Of a stretch of DNA of 64,000 nucleotides, positions 44,127-53,991 are shown one piece after another. The stretch covers positions 62,001 to 126,000 of the forward strand of contig JAFIGS010000006.1 of NCBI GenBank assembly GCA_017849615.1, given 5' to 3'. The notes beneath the pieces are model-generated. The model did not search any database, had not been told where the DNA came from, and saw only the letters and a list, made by a program, of their open reading frames with translations. How positions within the stretch are numbered: the first letter of the stretch is position 1; every line of letters begins with the position of its first letter. A program made the translations under genes and the position numbers. This DNA is from Pseudolabrys sp. (GTDB taxonomy: Bacteria > Pseudomonadota > Alphaproteobacteria > Rhizobiales > Xanthobacteraceae).

Positions 44127-44849
44127 ATGACGCCGCAGGAACGCCAGTTGATCGACGACCTGTTCGACAAGCTCGCCAAAGTCGAGGCGACGCCGCGCGA
44201 TGCCAGCGCCGAGCGCGCCATCACCGAGGCGTCGCAGCGCGCGCCGCACGCCTTGTACGCTTTGGTGCAAACCGTGCTGGTACAGGACGAAGCTCTCAAG
44301 CAGGCCGAGGCGCGCATCCGCGAACTAAGTGGCGAAGCCGAAGCGCCGGCCGGCGGCGGCTTCCTCGATTCAATGCGCAACGCGCTGGGCGGTGGCCGCG
44401 GTTCCGTGCCGAGCGTGCGCGCCGGCACTCCGGATTCGCGCTGGAATACCGGCGGCGCCTTGGCGCAGGTCCAGCAACCGGCGGCGCCGTTCAACGCGCC
44501 GCAAGCGCAATCTCAACAGCAAGGCGGCGGTGGTTCTTTCCTCGGCACCGCGGCGGCAACCGCCGCCGGCGTCATCGGCGGCTCGATGCTGTTCAATGCG
44601 CTGGGCGGCATGTTCGGCGGCCATCACAGCGGCAGCGCGATGGCCGACGTCCCGCGCGATCAGGGATCCGGCAGTCCGTGGGGCGGCAAGGATAACGCCT
44701 CGGGCAGCGACCTGTCGCGCGAAGCCGGCGTGAACGATGTCGGCGGCGACCGGCGCGCCGGCCTGTTCGATGACGCCGATCAGTACGACACTGCCGACAA
44801 CAGCGATTTCGGCGATGACACGGGCGGTGATTTCGACGGCGACGTGTAA
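44127..44849 (+). CDS. DUF2076 family protein
   Basis: A 240-residue protein of the DUF2076 type. The N-terminal 70 residues (MTPQERQLIDDLFDKLAKVE, PHALYALVQTVLVQDEALKQ and ARIRELSG) form the conserved helical part. The middle is Ala/Gln/Pro-rich, then comes a Gly-rich stretch (GVIGGSMLFNALGGMFGGHH), and the end is acidic (FGDDTGGDFDGDV). The function is unknown; relatives are called periplasmic or ligand-binding without strong proof. ATG 44127 has GGGAGG six bases upstream, so it is preferred to the ATG at 44121. Confidence 0.88.
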   Translation: MTPQERQLIDDLFDKLAKVEATPRDASAERAITEASQRAPHALYALVQTVLVQDEALKQAEARIRELSGEAEAPAGGGFLDSMRNALGGGRGSVPSVRAGTPDSRWNTGGALAQVQQPAAPFNAPQAQSQQQGGGGSFLGTAAATAAGVIGGSMLFNALGGMFGGHHSGSAMADVPRDQGSGSPWGGKDNASGSDLSREAGVNDVGGDRRAGLFDDADQYDTADNSDFGDDTGGDFDGDV

Positions 44850-44850
44850 C

Positions 44851-44957
44851 CGTCATTCCGGGGCGCGCGCATAACGCGTGAGCCCGGAATCCGGAAACAG
44901 CCTCCGGAGATTTGTCGCTGGATTCCGGATCGCTGCCGCGCAGCGTCCGGAATGACG
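44851..44957. repeat. Palindromic repeat, family A copy 7
   Basis: Outer arms CGTCATTCCGGGGCGCG and CGTCCGGAATGACG, inner arms CCCGGAATCCGG and GCTGGATTCCGG. It fills the convergent gap between the DUF2076 gene (1 bp from its stop) and the L,D-transpeptidase gene (2 bp from its stop). Confidence 0.9.
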
Positions 44958-44959
44958 GA

Positions 44960-45814
44960 TCACATCACCTTGACCTTGGCGCCGACCGCGACGCGCTCGT
45001 AGAGGTCCTCGACGTCGGCGTTGCGCATGCGAATGCAACCCGACGAGACATTCTGCCCGATGGTCCACGGCTCGTTGGAGCCGTGGATCCGATACAGCGT
45101 CGAGCCCAGATAGAGCGCGCGGGCGCCGAGCGGATTGTTCGGTCCGCCCTCCATGTGGCGCGGCAGATAAGGCTGGCGCTCCAGCATTTCCTTCGGCGGC
45201 GTCCAGTCCGGCCATTCCTTTTTCGCCGACACCAGATGCGTGCCGGCCCAGGTGAAGCCCGGCCGGCCGACGCCGATGCCGTAACGCAGCGCGCGGCCAC
45301 CCGGCTGCACCAGATAGAGAAACTTGTTGGGCGTATCGACCACGACTGTGCCCGGCTCTTCCGTGCCGGTGTAGGCGACTTCCTGCTTCTCGTAGATCGG
45401 ATTGATCGGATAGTCGCGGCGCGCCATCGGCTCGCCCACGATCGGACCGGTATTGGCATAGACCTGTTGCACCGGTGCGGGCTGACCGTAATAGCCCTGC
45501 GCCGCTTGCTGCTCGTGCGGCAGCGGCGCATAGCCCTGCATGCGCTCGTTGCGCCCGCCGCCGCCGAAAATCGCCTCGATGAATCCGCCGCCGAGATCGC
45601 GCTCCATGCGCTGCGGCTGCGCCGTCACCACCATCGGCGGCGGCGCCTGCATCTGCGCGCGCATTGCGGCGCGGCCTTGCGCCGGAGGCGCGTAATACTG
45701 CGGCTGCGGCTGAGCGTAATATTGCGGCTGGGGCTGGGCATAATACTGCGCATGCGCCGGCATCGCGCACAGGACAAATGCCGTCAGCCCAAAGATCGTC
45801 GAACGATGCCGCAT
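44960..45814 (-). CDS. L,D-transpeptidase (YkuD domain)
   Basis: A 284-residue secreted enzyme that cross-links peptidoglycan (3-3 links) or ties proteins to it. After a signal peptide (IFGLTAFVLCAMPAHAQ), residues 22-45 are a Tyr/Gln/Pro repeat (three copies of a PQPQYYAQ-like unit). The YkuD domain (about 150-284) reads TVVVDTPNKFLYLVQPGG, YGIGVGRPGFTWAGT and RHMEGGPNNPLGARALYLG. The catalytic part is YRIHGSNEPWTIG followed by SSGCIRM, with His and Cys in place. ATG 45814 (MRHRST) was chosen over an upstream start for a normal signal peptide. Confidence 0.93.
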   Translation of the reverse strand: MRHRSTIFGLTAFVLCAMPAHAQYYAQPQPQYYAQPQPQYYAPPAQGRAAMRAQMQAPPPMVVTAQPQRMERDLGGGFIEAIFGGGGRNERMQGYAPLPHEQQAAQGYYGQPAPVQQVYANTGPIVGEPMARRDYPINPIYEKQEVAYTGTEEPGTVVVDTPNKFLYLVQPGGRALRYGIGVGRPGFTWAGTHLVSAKKEWPDWTPPKEMLERQPYLPRHMEGGPNNPLGARALYLGSTLYRIHGSNEPWTIGQNVSSGCIRMRNADVEDLYERVAVGAKVKVM

Positions 45815-46070
45815 CACGCCACTCACACAACAAACAAGCGCCGAGCGCTCACCACACGTCACTCAAGCATCGAATGGTAAATCCGGCCATGCGCGGCCTT
45901 GTCGCGCGGCGAAATCGTCGCGCCAAAGTTTATATTGGGTAAAATGCGAGCGGATTTGGTTAACCGCCGGTTTCCGGAATCCGCGGCGTTTTTTGCTAAT
46001 TCTCGCGTTGCAACGCGGCGTTAATTCACCATGCGCTAAAGCCTTGGACGACAGGCGAGGCCCGGAATAC

Positions 46071-46703
46071 TTGCAACGCAAGGTGTTCAAGATCGAAGCG
46101 ATGCTCGCGCCGCGGCGGCAGCCCGGCGGCAGCCTTGCCATGCGCGCGCCGTCGTCCCAGCCGGCCCCGTCGACCAGCGACAATGCCGAGGCGCTGATCG
46201 GACTCCAGGCCGAACTCGCCTACGTCCACGAATCGATCGCGCGCAACAAGCGTGAACTCACCGCGCTGATCGGCGACGACAAGGAGCGCCGCCTGGTCCG
46301 CGCCGGCGCCGAACTCGGTGCCGCCATCGCGGCAATGCGCGGCGCCACCGATACGATCCTCGGCACCGCCGAAGCCGCCGACGACAGCGCGCGCACGCTC
46401 GCCGCCAGCCTCACCGACGAATTCAAGCGCGGCCTTGCGCAGGACATCCAGGAGCAGATCGTCAAGATCTACGAGGCTTGCAATTTTCAGGACATCGCCG
46501 GACAGCACATCGGCAAGGTGATCGGAATGCTGGCGTCGGTTGAAAGCCAGCTCGAGACCATTCTGGCGCGCTGCGACGGCGTTCATGCCGTCACGGAACC
46601 GCAGGAAGTGCCGGTCAAAGGCAACAGCCTTCTCAACGGTCCGAAGTTGTCGGGCGATGCCGGCCACGCCACCCAGAGCGACATCGACCGGTTGTTCGCC
46701 TAG
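46071..46703 (+). CDS. cheZ: CheZ-like chemotaxis phosphatase
   Basis: A 210-residue, mostly helical protein. The active-site helix is IYEACNFQDIAGQHIGKVIG near 136, with the conserved Asp and Gln of CheZ phosphatases; the helix before it (LTDEFKRGLAQDIQEQIVKI) completes the four-helix bundle. The C-terminal end DIDRLFA is the CheY-binding tail. The start is uncertain: TTG 46071 has AGGCGAGG upstream, and an ATG at 46101 is possible. It should remove phosphate from CheY-P. It stands alone, away from other che genes. It converges with the MFS gene with a 4-bp overlap. Confidence 0.82.
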   Translation: MQRKVFKIEAMLAPRRQPGGSLAMRAPSSQPAPSTSDNAEALIGLQAELAYVHESIARNKRELTALIGDDKERRLVRAGAELGAAIAAMRGATDTILGTAEAADDSARTLAASLTDEFKRGLAQDIQEQIVKIYEACNFQDIAGQHIGKVIGMLASVESQLETILARCDGVHAVTEPQEVPVKGNSLLNGPKLSGDAGHATQSDIDRLFA

Positions 46704-47905
46704 GACGCAGGCCGCCTGATCACATAGAAGCAGACAAGCGCAATCGCGCCGAAGGCGCAGGCCAGCGCCAGCGCCGCCCTGTCGGAAAAGCCATCGATCA
46801 CCGCGGCCATGAGAAGCGGCGCGACCGCCTGCACCAGAAGAAACGGAAAGGCGAGCCGCCCCATCAGCCGGCCGTAGCCGGAGGCCCCGAACAGAGCGAG
46901 CGGCACCGCGCCGCGCGCGATGGTGATAAGCCCGTTCGCGCCGCCGAAGATGATGGCAAAGGCCGCCGCCGCCGGCGGCGCGATCCCGAGCACGGCGATC
47001 ATGATGAAGCCGGTCAGCAAGGTTGTGAGCGCGATGCGCGCGATCCACAAAGGATGCAGGTTGCGGCCGAAGGAAAACTCGATGATGCGCGCACCGACCT
47101 GCGCCGGGCCGAACAGCGCGCCGATCCACACCACCGTGTCGCCGTCGATGCCGGAGCGCGCGAAGATCGCCAGCAGGTGCGCGGCCAGCGCCGACGGCAC
47201 GAAAGCGTATACGGCAAAACCACCGGCAACGAGGATAAACGGCCAGCCGCGCGCCGGCAGCACCCGGTCGGGCACCTTGATGCCGTCGGCCGGCGGCGCC
47301 TCGACCGCGAAACGGTGGCGCGGCAGCAGGAACGCATGCAGCGGCGCCGCGATGACGACGAGCAGGACGGCGTAGATAAGATAGGCGCCGCGCCAGCCGA
47401 GGGCCTCGGACAGGAAATGCGTCGCCGGCCAGCCGACGGTCGAGGCAAAACCGCCGGCCAAGGTCAGCGCCGTGATCGGCCGCCGCGCCGCCGCGCCGAA
47501 GATACGGCCGAGCGTGCCGAAGGCGGCGTCATAGAGGCTCGCCGACAGCGCGACGCCAAGCAGGGTCCACACCGCAATATAGGCGACGCGATGCTCGGCG
47601 ATGGTGATCAGGACGAGCCCGAGCGCGCCGAGCAGCGAGCCGGCCGTCATCACCACGTGCCCGCCGTAATGATCGATCGCGCGCCCGACATAGGGCGCTG
47701 ACAAACCCGCGGCCAGCAGCGCGACGGAAAAGCCGCCCATGGCGAACGATATCGACCAGCCGTGCTCGCGCGCGATCATCGGCACGATCAGCACCGGCGT
47801 GTAGTAAATGCCGCCCCACGCCAGAATCTGCGTGACGCCGAGAACCGGAACCGCGCGCCAGGGGCCGGAGAGGAAGCTGCGGAGGGAAGTCATCGATGGT
47901 GCCAC
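46700..47905 (-). CDS. MFS transporter
   Basis: A 401-residue transporter of the major facilitator superfamily with about 12 membrane helices. The loop between helices 2 and 3 reads APYVGRAIDHYGGHVVMTAG, the usual DRxG-type motif A in altered form. The first helix (VLGVTQILAWGGIYYTPVLI) and the phrase LTLAGGFASTVGWPATHFLS fit an oxalate/formate antiporter-like or general MFS subgroup. The substrate is unknown. I chose GTG 47905 (AGAGG six bases upstream) over the ATG at 47893. Confidence 0.88.
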   Translation of the reverse strand: MAPSMTSLRSFLSGPWRAVPVLGVTQILAWGGIYYTPVLIVPMIAREHGWSISFAMGGFSVALLAAGLSAPYVGRAIDHYGGHVVMTAGSLLGALGLVLITIAEHRVAYIAVWTLLGVALSASLYDAAFGTLGRIFGAAARRPITALTLAGGFASTVGWPATHFLSEALGWRGAYLIYAVLLVVIAAPLHAFLLPRHRFAVEAPPADGIKVPDRVLPARGWPFILVAGGFAVYAFVPSALAAHLLAIFARSGIDGDTVVWIGALFGPAQVGARIIEFSFGRNLHPLWIARIALTTLLTGFIMIAVLGIAPPAAAAFAIIFGGANGLITIARGAVPLALFGASGYGRLMGRLAFPFLLVQAVAPLLMAAVIDGFSDRAALALACAFGAIALVCFYVIRRPAS

Positions 47906-47909
47906 TCTT

Positions 47910-48074
47910 CACCTCTCCCATAGGGAGAGGTCGGATCGTCATAGCGCGTTTGCGACGCGCTATGACGATCCGGGTGAGAGGTTATAGCCTATCGATGATC
48001 AGGAACCCCTTCACCCCAACCCTCTCCCCACATAGTTCGCCGTACGGCGAACGTTCGTTCGCCTATGGAGAGGG
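47910..48074. repeat. Palindromic repeats, family C copies 2 and 3
   Basis: The first half (47910-47984) has CACCTCTCCC/GGGAGAGGT, a hairpin ATAGCGCG/CGCGCTAT and GGTGAGAGG. The second half (48005-48074) has CCCCTTCACCCC, CCCTCTCCCC and GGAGAGGG with a hairpin TTCGCCGTACGGCGAA inside. Both are relatives of the element upstream of mutL. They fill the gap between the MFS and lipoprotein genes. Confidence 0.8.
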
Positions 48075-48104
48075 AGCACGCCGGAGTTCGGCGCTCATTC
48101 TTGC

Positions 48105-48677
48105 TCAGCGCGCCGGCGGCTTCGGCTTCGCGGCGGGCTTGCGCGGCTTGGCCGGCGGCTTCTTGGAGCCTTCGGCGCCGCAGCGCACATAGATCATGTT
48201 GCCGTAACGGCCCTGCACTTCCGGGTCCATCCAGCGCAGGATCAGGACGCGGCCATCGAACTGCACCACCTCGCGGTCCTGCTGGCTGGCCGGCGGATCT
48301 TCGGCCGGGCCGATATAGGTCTTGCCCCCCGGCGCGCCCTTGAGGCGCAGCTCGGTCGGGGTCGACTGATCGGCCAGATGCATCATCACGCCGCCGGTCG
48401 GGCCAAGGCCGATGACATAAGGCTGGCGACACTGGCCGGCGGCATTGGTTTCGGTGCGGACGCGATCTTCCTCGCGGTGATAGGCGGCCAGGCCCCAATT
48501 GCCGACGATGTCCTGGGGCGGGAAAGCCGGCGGCAAGGTCGGGATCACGGGCGGCGGCGGCGGCTCCGGCGGCCCGCTCGGCGTGGTCGAACAGCCTGCG
48601 ATGCCAAGGCCCACGGCAAGAACCAGAACGGTCCGCAGGCGGGCGCCGGGCAGACCTAGGCGGTTAAACAGGCTCAT
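48105..48677 (-). CDS. Putative lipoprotein, 190 residues
   Basis: A signal peptide with a lipobox (VLVLAVGLGIAGC, Cys near 29) makes this a lipoprotein. A Pro-rich spacer follows (PSGPPEPPPPPVIPTLPP), then a domain of about 110 residues starting DIVGNWGLAAYHREEDRVRT, with ELRLKGAPGGKTYIGP and FDGRVLILRWMDPEVQGRYG. The C-terminal 25 residues are Lys/Pro/Ala-rich (SKKPPAKPRKPAAKPKPPAR). The domain recalls small lipocalin-like secreted proteins but I do not recognise it. It lies divergent to groES, 309 bp away. Confidence 0.8.
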   Translation of the reverse strand: MSLFNRLGLPGARLRTVLVLAVGLGIAGCSTTPSGPPEPPPPPVIPTLPPAFPPQDIVGNWGLAAYHREEDRVRTETNAAGQCRQPYVIGLGPTGGVMMHLADQSTPTELRLKGAPGGKTYIGPAEDPPASQQDREVVQFDGRVLILRWMDPEVQGRYGNMIYVRCGAEGSKKPPAKPRKPAAKPKPPAR

Positions 48678-48802
48678 CGGGACTCCTGGAAGCGCTATGG
48701 ATTGAGATTGCTGGGCATCGACTGGCAGTGCAAGCGAAAGCCTAACGCTCGGTACCCGCCACTTGTGCCCGGAATGCGGCCACATTCATGAACGGCTGCA
48801 GC

Positions 48803-48869
48803 TTGACACCCAACCGTTAAGGCAATATCTCCGCTGGCGCGATTGGCACTCTCTATCGAAGAGTGCTAA
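48803..48869 (+). promoter_or_regulatory. groESL promoter and CIRCE operator
   Basis: A sigma-70 promoter TTGACA (48803-48808), 17 bp, TATCTC (48826-48831) is followed by CIRCE: TTGGCACTC (48843-48851), nine bases, GAGTGCTAA (48861-48869). One mismatch to the consensus TTAGCACTC is in the left arm. HrcA should bind here and repress groESL until heat shock. The rest of the 309-bp gap holds no gene. Confidence 0.92.
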
Positions 48870-48986
48870 GGGTTTCTGTTCCCTGCATTTTCTGTCCTGG
48901 CGCCAATGCTTCCGGCGCCAGAAGCCCGGGCTCAGCCCATTCGTCCGTCGCGACTCCGTCCACGAAGAAGCCCAAGGAAAGTTCCC

Positions 48987-49283
48987 ATGGCCAAAACCAA
49001 GTTCCGTCCCCTGCACGACCGCGTCGTCGTGCGCCGCATCACCGCCTCCGAGAAGACCAAGGGCGGCATCATCATCCCCGACACCGCGCAGGAAAAGCCG
49101 TCGGAAGGCGAAGTGATCGCCGTCGGCCCGGGCGGCCGCGACGAAACCGGCAAGCTGATCCCGCTCGACATCAAGGCCGGCGACCGCGTCCTGTTCGGCA
49201 AGTGGTCGGGCACCGAAGTGAAGATCGACGGTGAAGATCTCCTCATCATGAAGGAGAGCGACATCATGGGCGTCGTCGCCTAA
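48987..49283 (+). CDS. groES: Co-chaperonin GroES
   Basis: A 98-residue co-chaperonin that caps the GroEL folding chamber. It starts [18 protein letters not shown] and contains the mobile loop [20 protein letters not shown] (about 18-37), the [20 protein letters not shown] segment and the end IMGVVA. An AAGGAAA site lies upstream of ATG 48987. It is followed by groEL after 36 bp, under CIRCE control. Confidence 0.99.
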   Translation: MAKTKFRPLHDRVVVRRITASEKTKGGIIIPDTAQEKPSEGEVIAVGPGGRDETGKLIPLDIKAGDRVLFGKWSGTEVKIDGEDLLIMKESDIMGVVA

Positions 49284-49313
49284 GCGCCCGCCAGCACCAA
49301 TCATCCGGAGTAA

Positions 49314-50960
<1,647 letters not shown>

Positions 50961-50967
50961 CGCGGTA

Positions 50968-51021
50968 GCGTCATCCCGGACGCGATGCAGCACGAAGTGA
51001 TGCATCGCAGATCCGGGATCG
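50968..51021. repeat. Palindromic repeat, family E copy 2
   Basis: GTCATCCCGGACGCGATGCA and the returning TGCATCGCAGATCCGGGAT form a long hairpin 8 bp after the groEL stop. It resembles half of the element at 595. With the terminator after it, it gives the groESL message a structured 3' end. Confidence 0.7.
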
Positions 51022-51040
51022 TTCAACATCAAATAAGAAA

Positions 51041-51070
51041 GGCCCGGCAGCAGCGATGCCGGGCCTTTTT
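51041..51070 (+). terminator. Rho-independent terminator of groESL
   Basis: Arms GGCCCGGCA (51041-51049) and TGCCGGGCC (51057-51065) pair perfectly over nine bp, followed by TTTTT. This is a typical intrinsic terminator for groESL. Confidence 0.92.
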
Positions 51071-51097
51071 GTTTGTGCCGCCAGGGCGGCGAAGCCC

Positions 51098-51538
51098 TCA
51101 GTGGCTCGACAAGCGGAAGCGCAGCGGCACGCCGCCGGGTCCGCTCAGCGAGACGGTGTCACCCTGGCGCTGCCATGCGGACGTCTGCGTCAGTTGTTCG
51201 AGCAGTTCGGCGTCGGCCTGGATGCGCTCCGGACTGCATTGCCCGGTGCTCATGTAGAGCGGCAATGTGTCCGGCAGCGGCGCGGTTTGAATCTTGATAT
51301 CGGCACCATTCACCTCAAACAAGGCCGGTACGGTCTGGCACCACAGGTCGACGGTGGTCCGGCCATCGGCGCCGATGGTGAGCACCGGCACGCGTTTCAG
51401 CGGACCGATACGCTGCGCGTCCAGCACCAGAACCTGATCGAAGGGAAATTGCTGAGCCAGAGCGGCACCGGACAACATGCCAGCGAAAAGAGCCAAAGCC
51501 GGCAGCAACCGGCGCAAGATCAGGCGCATGAAAATCAT
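51098..51538 (-). CDS. Secreted hypothetical protein, META/HslJ-like
   Basis: A 146-residue protein with a signal peptide (RRLLPALALFAGMLSGAALAQ). The mature domain of about 115 residues reads LVLDAQRIGPLKRVPVLTIG, DGRTTVDLWCQTVPALFEVN, and closes with QCSPERIQADAELLEQLTQT and WQRQGDTVSLSGPGG. The order small-residue strand, Cys pair and final Arg-Phe-Arg strand resembles META-domain proteins such as HslJ, but the match is weak. It lies convergent with groESL behind the terminator. Confidence 0.8.
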   Translation of the reverse strand: MIFMRLILRRLLPALALFAGMLSGAALAQQFPFDQVLVLDAQRIGPLKRVPVLTIGADGRTTVDLWCQTVPALFEVNGADIKIQTAPLPDTLPLYMSTGQCSPERIQADAELLEQLTQTSAWQRQGDTVSLSGPGGVPLRFRLSSH

Positions 51539-51762
51539 GTCGTCTCCGAACTAAGCGGCCGCGGGCGCGGCACGGAGGAAAAACACGCAAGCGGCTGACA
51601 TGAAGCCTCGGCGCGGTCCGGTCAAGACGTCCTGGCGCCGCATCGTCGCGCCGCCGCCGATGCCCACAGCATGACGAAGTTGTTACGTGGCAGCGGCGCT
51701 TTCGCGCTCAAAAACCGCCGTGACGTTATTACAATGGTTTTCCGCAGCCGGGAGCCCGCATT

Positions 51763-52647
51763 ATGGAACAGCGCCATATCGACCAGAAGGTGGTCGATCT
51801 TTATGACACTTTCACGCATGGCCTGATCGACCGGCGCACTTTCATGGAGCGGCTGACCCTGATCGCGGGCTCGGCCGCCGCGGCCACCGCGCTGCTGCCG
51901 GCTCTGCAGAATAACTATGCCCAGGCCGCGACTGTCGCTGCGGACGATGCCCGGCTGGTGATCGAGAAGGCTGGCTACGACGCCGGCGGCACGCAGATGT
52001 CGGGCTATCTGGCACGCCTCAAGGGCGCCGCCAAACGCCCGGCCGTGATCGTCATTCACGAGAACCGCGGCCTCAACCCGCATATCGAGGATGTCACACG
52101 CCGCATCGCCCTCGCCGGCTTTCTCGCCTTCGGCGTCGATGCGCTGTCGCCGCTCGGCGGCACGCCCACGGACGAGGACAAGGGCCGCGACATGATCGGC
52201 TCGCTCAACACCGCTGAGACGGCGCAGCGCCTCGCAGCCGCCGTGCGGTTTCTGGCGAAGCATGCCGAGTCGACGGGCAAAGTCGGCGCCGTCGGCTTCT
52301 GCTGGGGCGGCGGCATGGTGAACCGCATCGCCGTGCTTTCGCCGGAATTACAAGCCGGCGTTGCTTATTACGGCGCCCAACCGCCAGCGGCGGACGCGCC
52401 GAAAATTCACGCAGCGCTGCTGCTACACTATGCCGGGCTCGACCAGCGTATCAACGCGGGCATCCCGGCCTACGAGGAAGCCCTGAAGGCCGCCGGCAAA
52501 ACCTTCACCGTCCACGTCTATCCGGACGTCAACCACGCCTTCAACAACGACAACGGCAACCGCTACGACAAGGCGGCCGCGGATCTGGCGTGGAGCCGCA
52601 CCATCGCCTTCTTCACCGCGCATCTCGACGCGCCGCCTAAGACTTAA
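51763..52647 (+). CDS. Dienelactone hydrolase family protein, exported
   Basis: A 294-residue alpha/beta hydrolase. The catalytic set is visible: the glutamate of VIVIHENRGLNPHIED near 98, the nucleophile cysteine in VGFCWGGGMVN near 178, the aspartate in YAGLDQRINAG near 226 and the histidine in VNHAFNNDNGNRY near 258. The N-terminus has a conserved leader with RRTFMERLTLIAGS, a Tat-like signal lacking a perfect RRxFLK. Substrates of this exported branch are unknown; the cytoplasmic enzymes open dienelactones in chlorocatechol breakdown. The gene converges with the amidase gene, overlapping by 4 bp. Confidence 0.9.
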   Translation: MEQRHIDQKVVDLYDTFTHGLIDRRTFMERLTLIAGSAAAATALLPALQNNYAQAATVAADDARLVIEKAGYDAGGTQMSGYLARLKGAAKRPAVIVIHENRGLNPHIEDVTRRIALAGFLAFGVDALSPLGGTPTDEDKGRDMIGSLNTAETAQRLAAAVRFLAKHAESTGKVGAVGFCWGGGMVNRIAVLSPELQAGVAYYGAQPPAADAPKIHAALLLHYAGLDQRINAGIPAYEEALKAAGKTFTVHVYPDVNHAFNNDNGNRYDKAAADLAWSRTIAFFTAHLDAPPKT

Positions 52648-53972
52648 CCGGACAGCCGCGACACCAGCCAGTTCGCGGTGCGCAGCAACCGCGCGTCGTC
52701 GCCCATGGCGCCGACAAGCTGGACGCCGAGCGGCAACCCGTTTTCGCCCGTGAGCAACGGCAACGTGATCGCCGGCAATCCGGTCAGGCTCCACAGCGAA
52801 CAGAAGGACGGATCGCCGGTCGCCTGGCCGACCGGCGCGACACCCACCGTCGCCGGCGTAATGATCGCGGTGCAGGCCTGCTCGAACAATTCGCCGAGTG
52901 CCTCGCGCATGGCGCGCGCATCCTCCAGCGCGTCCAGATAGGCCGCCGCCGAAACGGCGCGACCGTCCGCCATCAGCGCATTGAATTGCGGACTGATCAG
53001 GTCGCCGCCCTCTTCGGCATAACGGCCGAGATTGTGCACCATCTCCACCGCCATGATCGCCTTCTGCGCGTCCCAGCCCGCGGCGTAGCTTTCCGGCAGG
53101 TCGTAGGTGAAGCAGTCGCCGCCAAGCTCCGCGGCGAGCGCCTCGAAGGCGTCGCGCGTGTCGGCATCGGCCTTGTCCCAGATCGGCGTGCGCACGAAAG
53201 CAAGACGCGGCGCCAGGCCGAGCGGTTCCGCGGCGGTGCTGCGGAAATTCCGTGCGCCGATCGGCCGGGTGTCCGGGTCGCCGGCGTCGTGGCCGGCGAT
53301 CACGTCCAGTACCAGCGCAATGTCCTCGATCGAGCGCGCCATCGGCCCGATGTGGTCGAGCGAGCGCGACAGCGGCAGCGTGCCGGTGCGCGGCACCAGG
53401 CCGTGGCTGCCCTTCATGCCGAATACGCCGCAAAACGCGGCCGGGCGGATGATCGAGCCGTTGGTCTGGGTGCCGAGCGCCGCGGGCACCATGCCGGCCG
53501 CCACCGCGGCGGCCGAGCCGGAGGACGAGCCGCCGGGCGTACGCGTCAAGTCGTGCGGATTGCGGGTCTTGCCGGGATGAAAATAGGCCATCTCGGTGGT
53601 CACGGTCTTGCCGAGGATGACGGCGCCCGCCGCGCGCAACCGCGACACCACCGTCGCGTCGTTGCGCGGCCGGCGGCCGGCGAAATAGCGCGAGCCGTAT
53701 TCGGTCGGATAGTCCGCGGTGTCGATGAGGTCCTTGACCGCCACGGGCACGCCGTTGAGCGGGCCGACCGGCTGGCCGGAAAGCCGCCGGGCGTCGCAAT
53801 CGCGCGCCTGCGCCAAAGCATGTTCGGCGTCGAGAAAGACGAAGGCGCCCACGGCCTGCTCGGTCTGCGCCATGCGCTCGAGGCAGGCCGTGGTCAGTTC
53901 TTCGGACGAAAAAGTGCCGGCGGCGACGCCGGCCGCCGCTTGCGCGGCGGTCAGGGTGGAAAGGTCGGTCAT
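52644..53972 (-). CDS. Amidase signature (AS) family hydrolase
   Basis: A 442-residue amidase. The Ser-Ser-Lys triad is in VPVAVKDLIDTADYPTEYG near 76 (Lys), TPGGSSSGSAAAVAAGMVP near 150 (cis-Ser) and LGTQTNGSIIRPAAFCGVFG near 170 (nucleophile Ser). The closing part ITLPLLTGENGLPLGVQLVG fits the family. ATG 53972 (MTDLSTL) was chosen; it lies only 19 bp after the DctM stop, so it is the last gene of the TRAP operon. It would hydrolyse an amide taken up by the transporter; the compound is unknown. Confidence 0.92.
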   Translation of the reverse strand: MTDLSTLTAAQAAAGVAAGTFSSEELTTACLERMAQTEQAVGAFVFLDAEHALAQARDCDARRLSGQPVGPLNGVPVAVKDLIDTADYPTEYGSRYFAGRRPRNDATVVSRLRAAGAVILGKTVTTEMAYFHPGKTRNPHDLTRTPGGSSSGSAAAVAAGMVPAALGTQTNGSIIRPAAFCGVFGMKGSHGLVPRTGTLPLSRSLDHIGPMARSIEDIALVLDVIAGHDAGDPDTRPIGARNFRSTAAEPLGLAPRLAFVRTPIWDKADADTRDAFEALAAELGGDCFTYDLPESYAAGWDAQKAIMAVEMVHNLGRYAEEGGDLISPQFNALMADGRAVSAAAYLDALEDARAMREALGELFEQACTAIITPATVGVAPVGQATGDPSFCSLWSLTGLPAITLPLLTGENGLPLGVQLVGAMGDDARLLRTANWLVSRLSG

Positions 53973-53991
53973 GGGACGTGTCTGGATCCGA

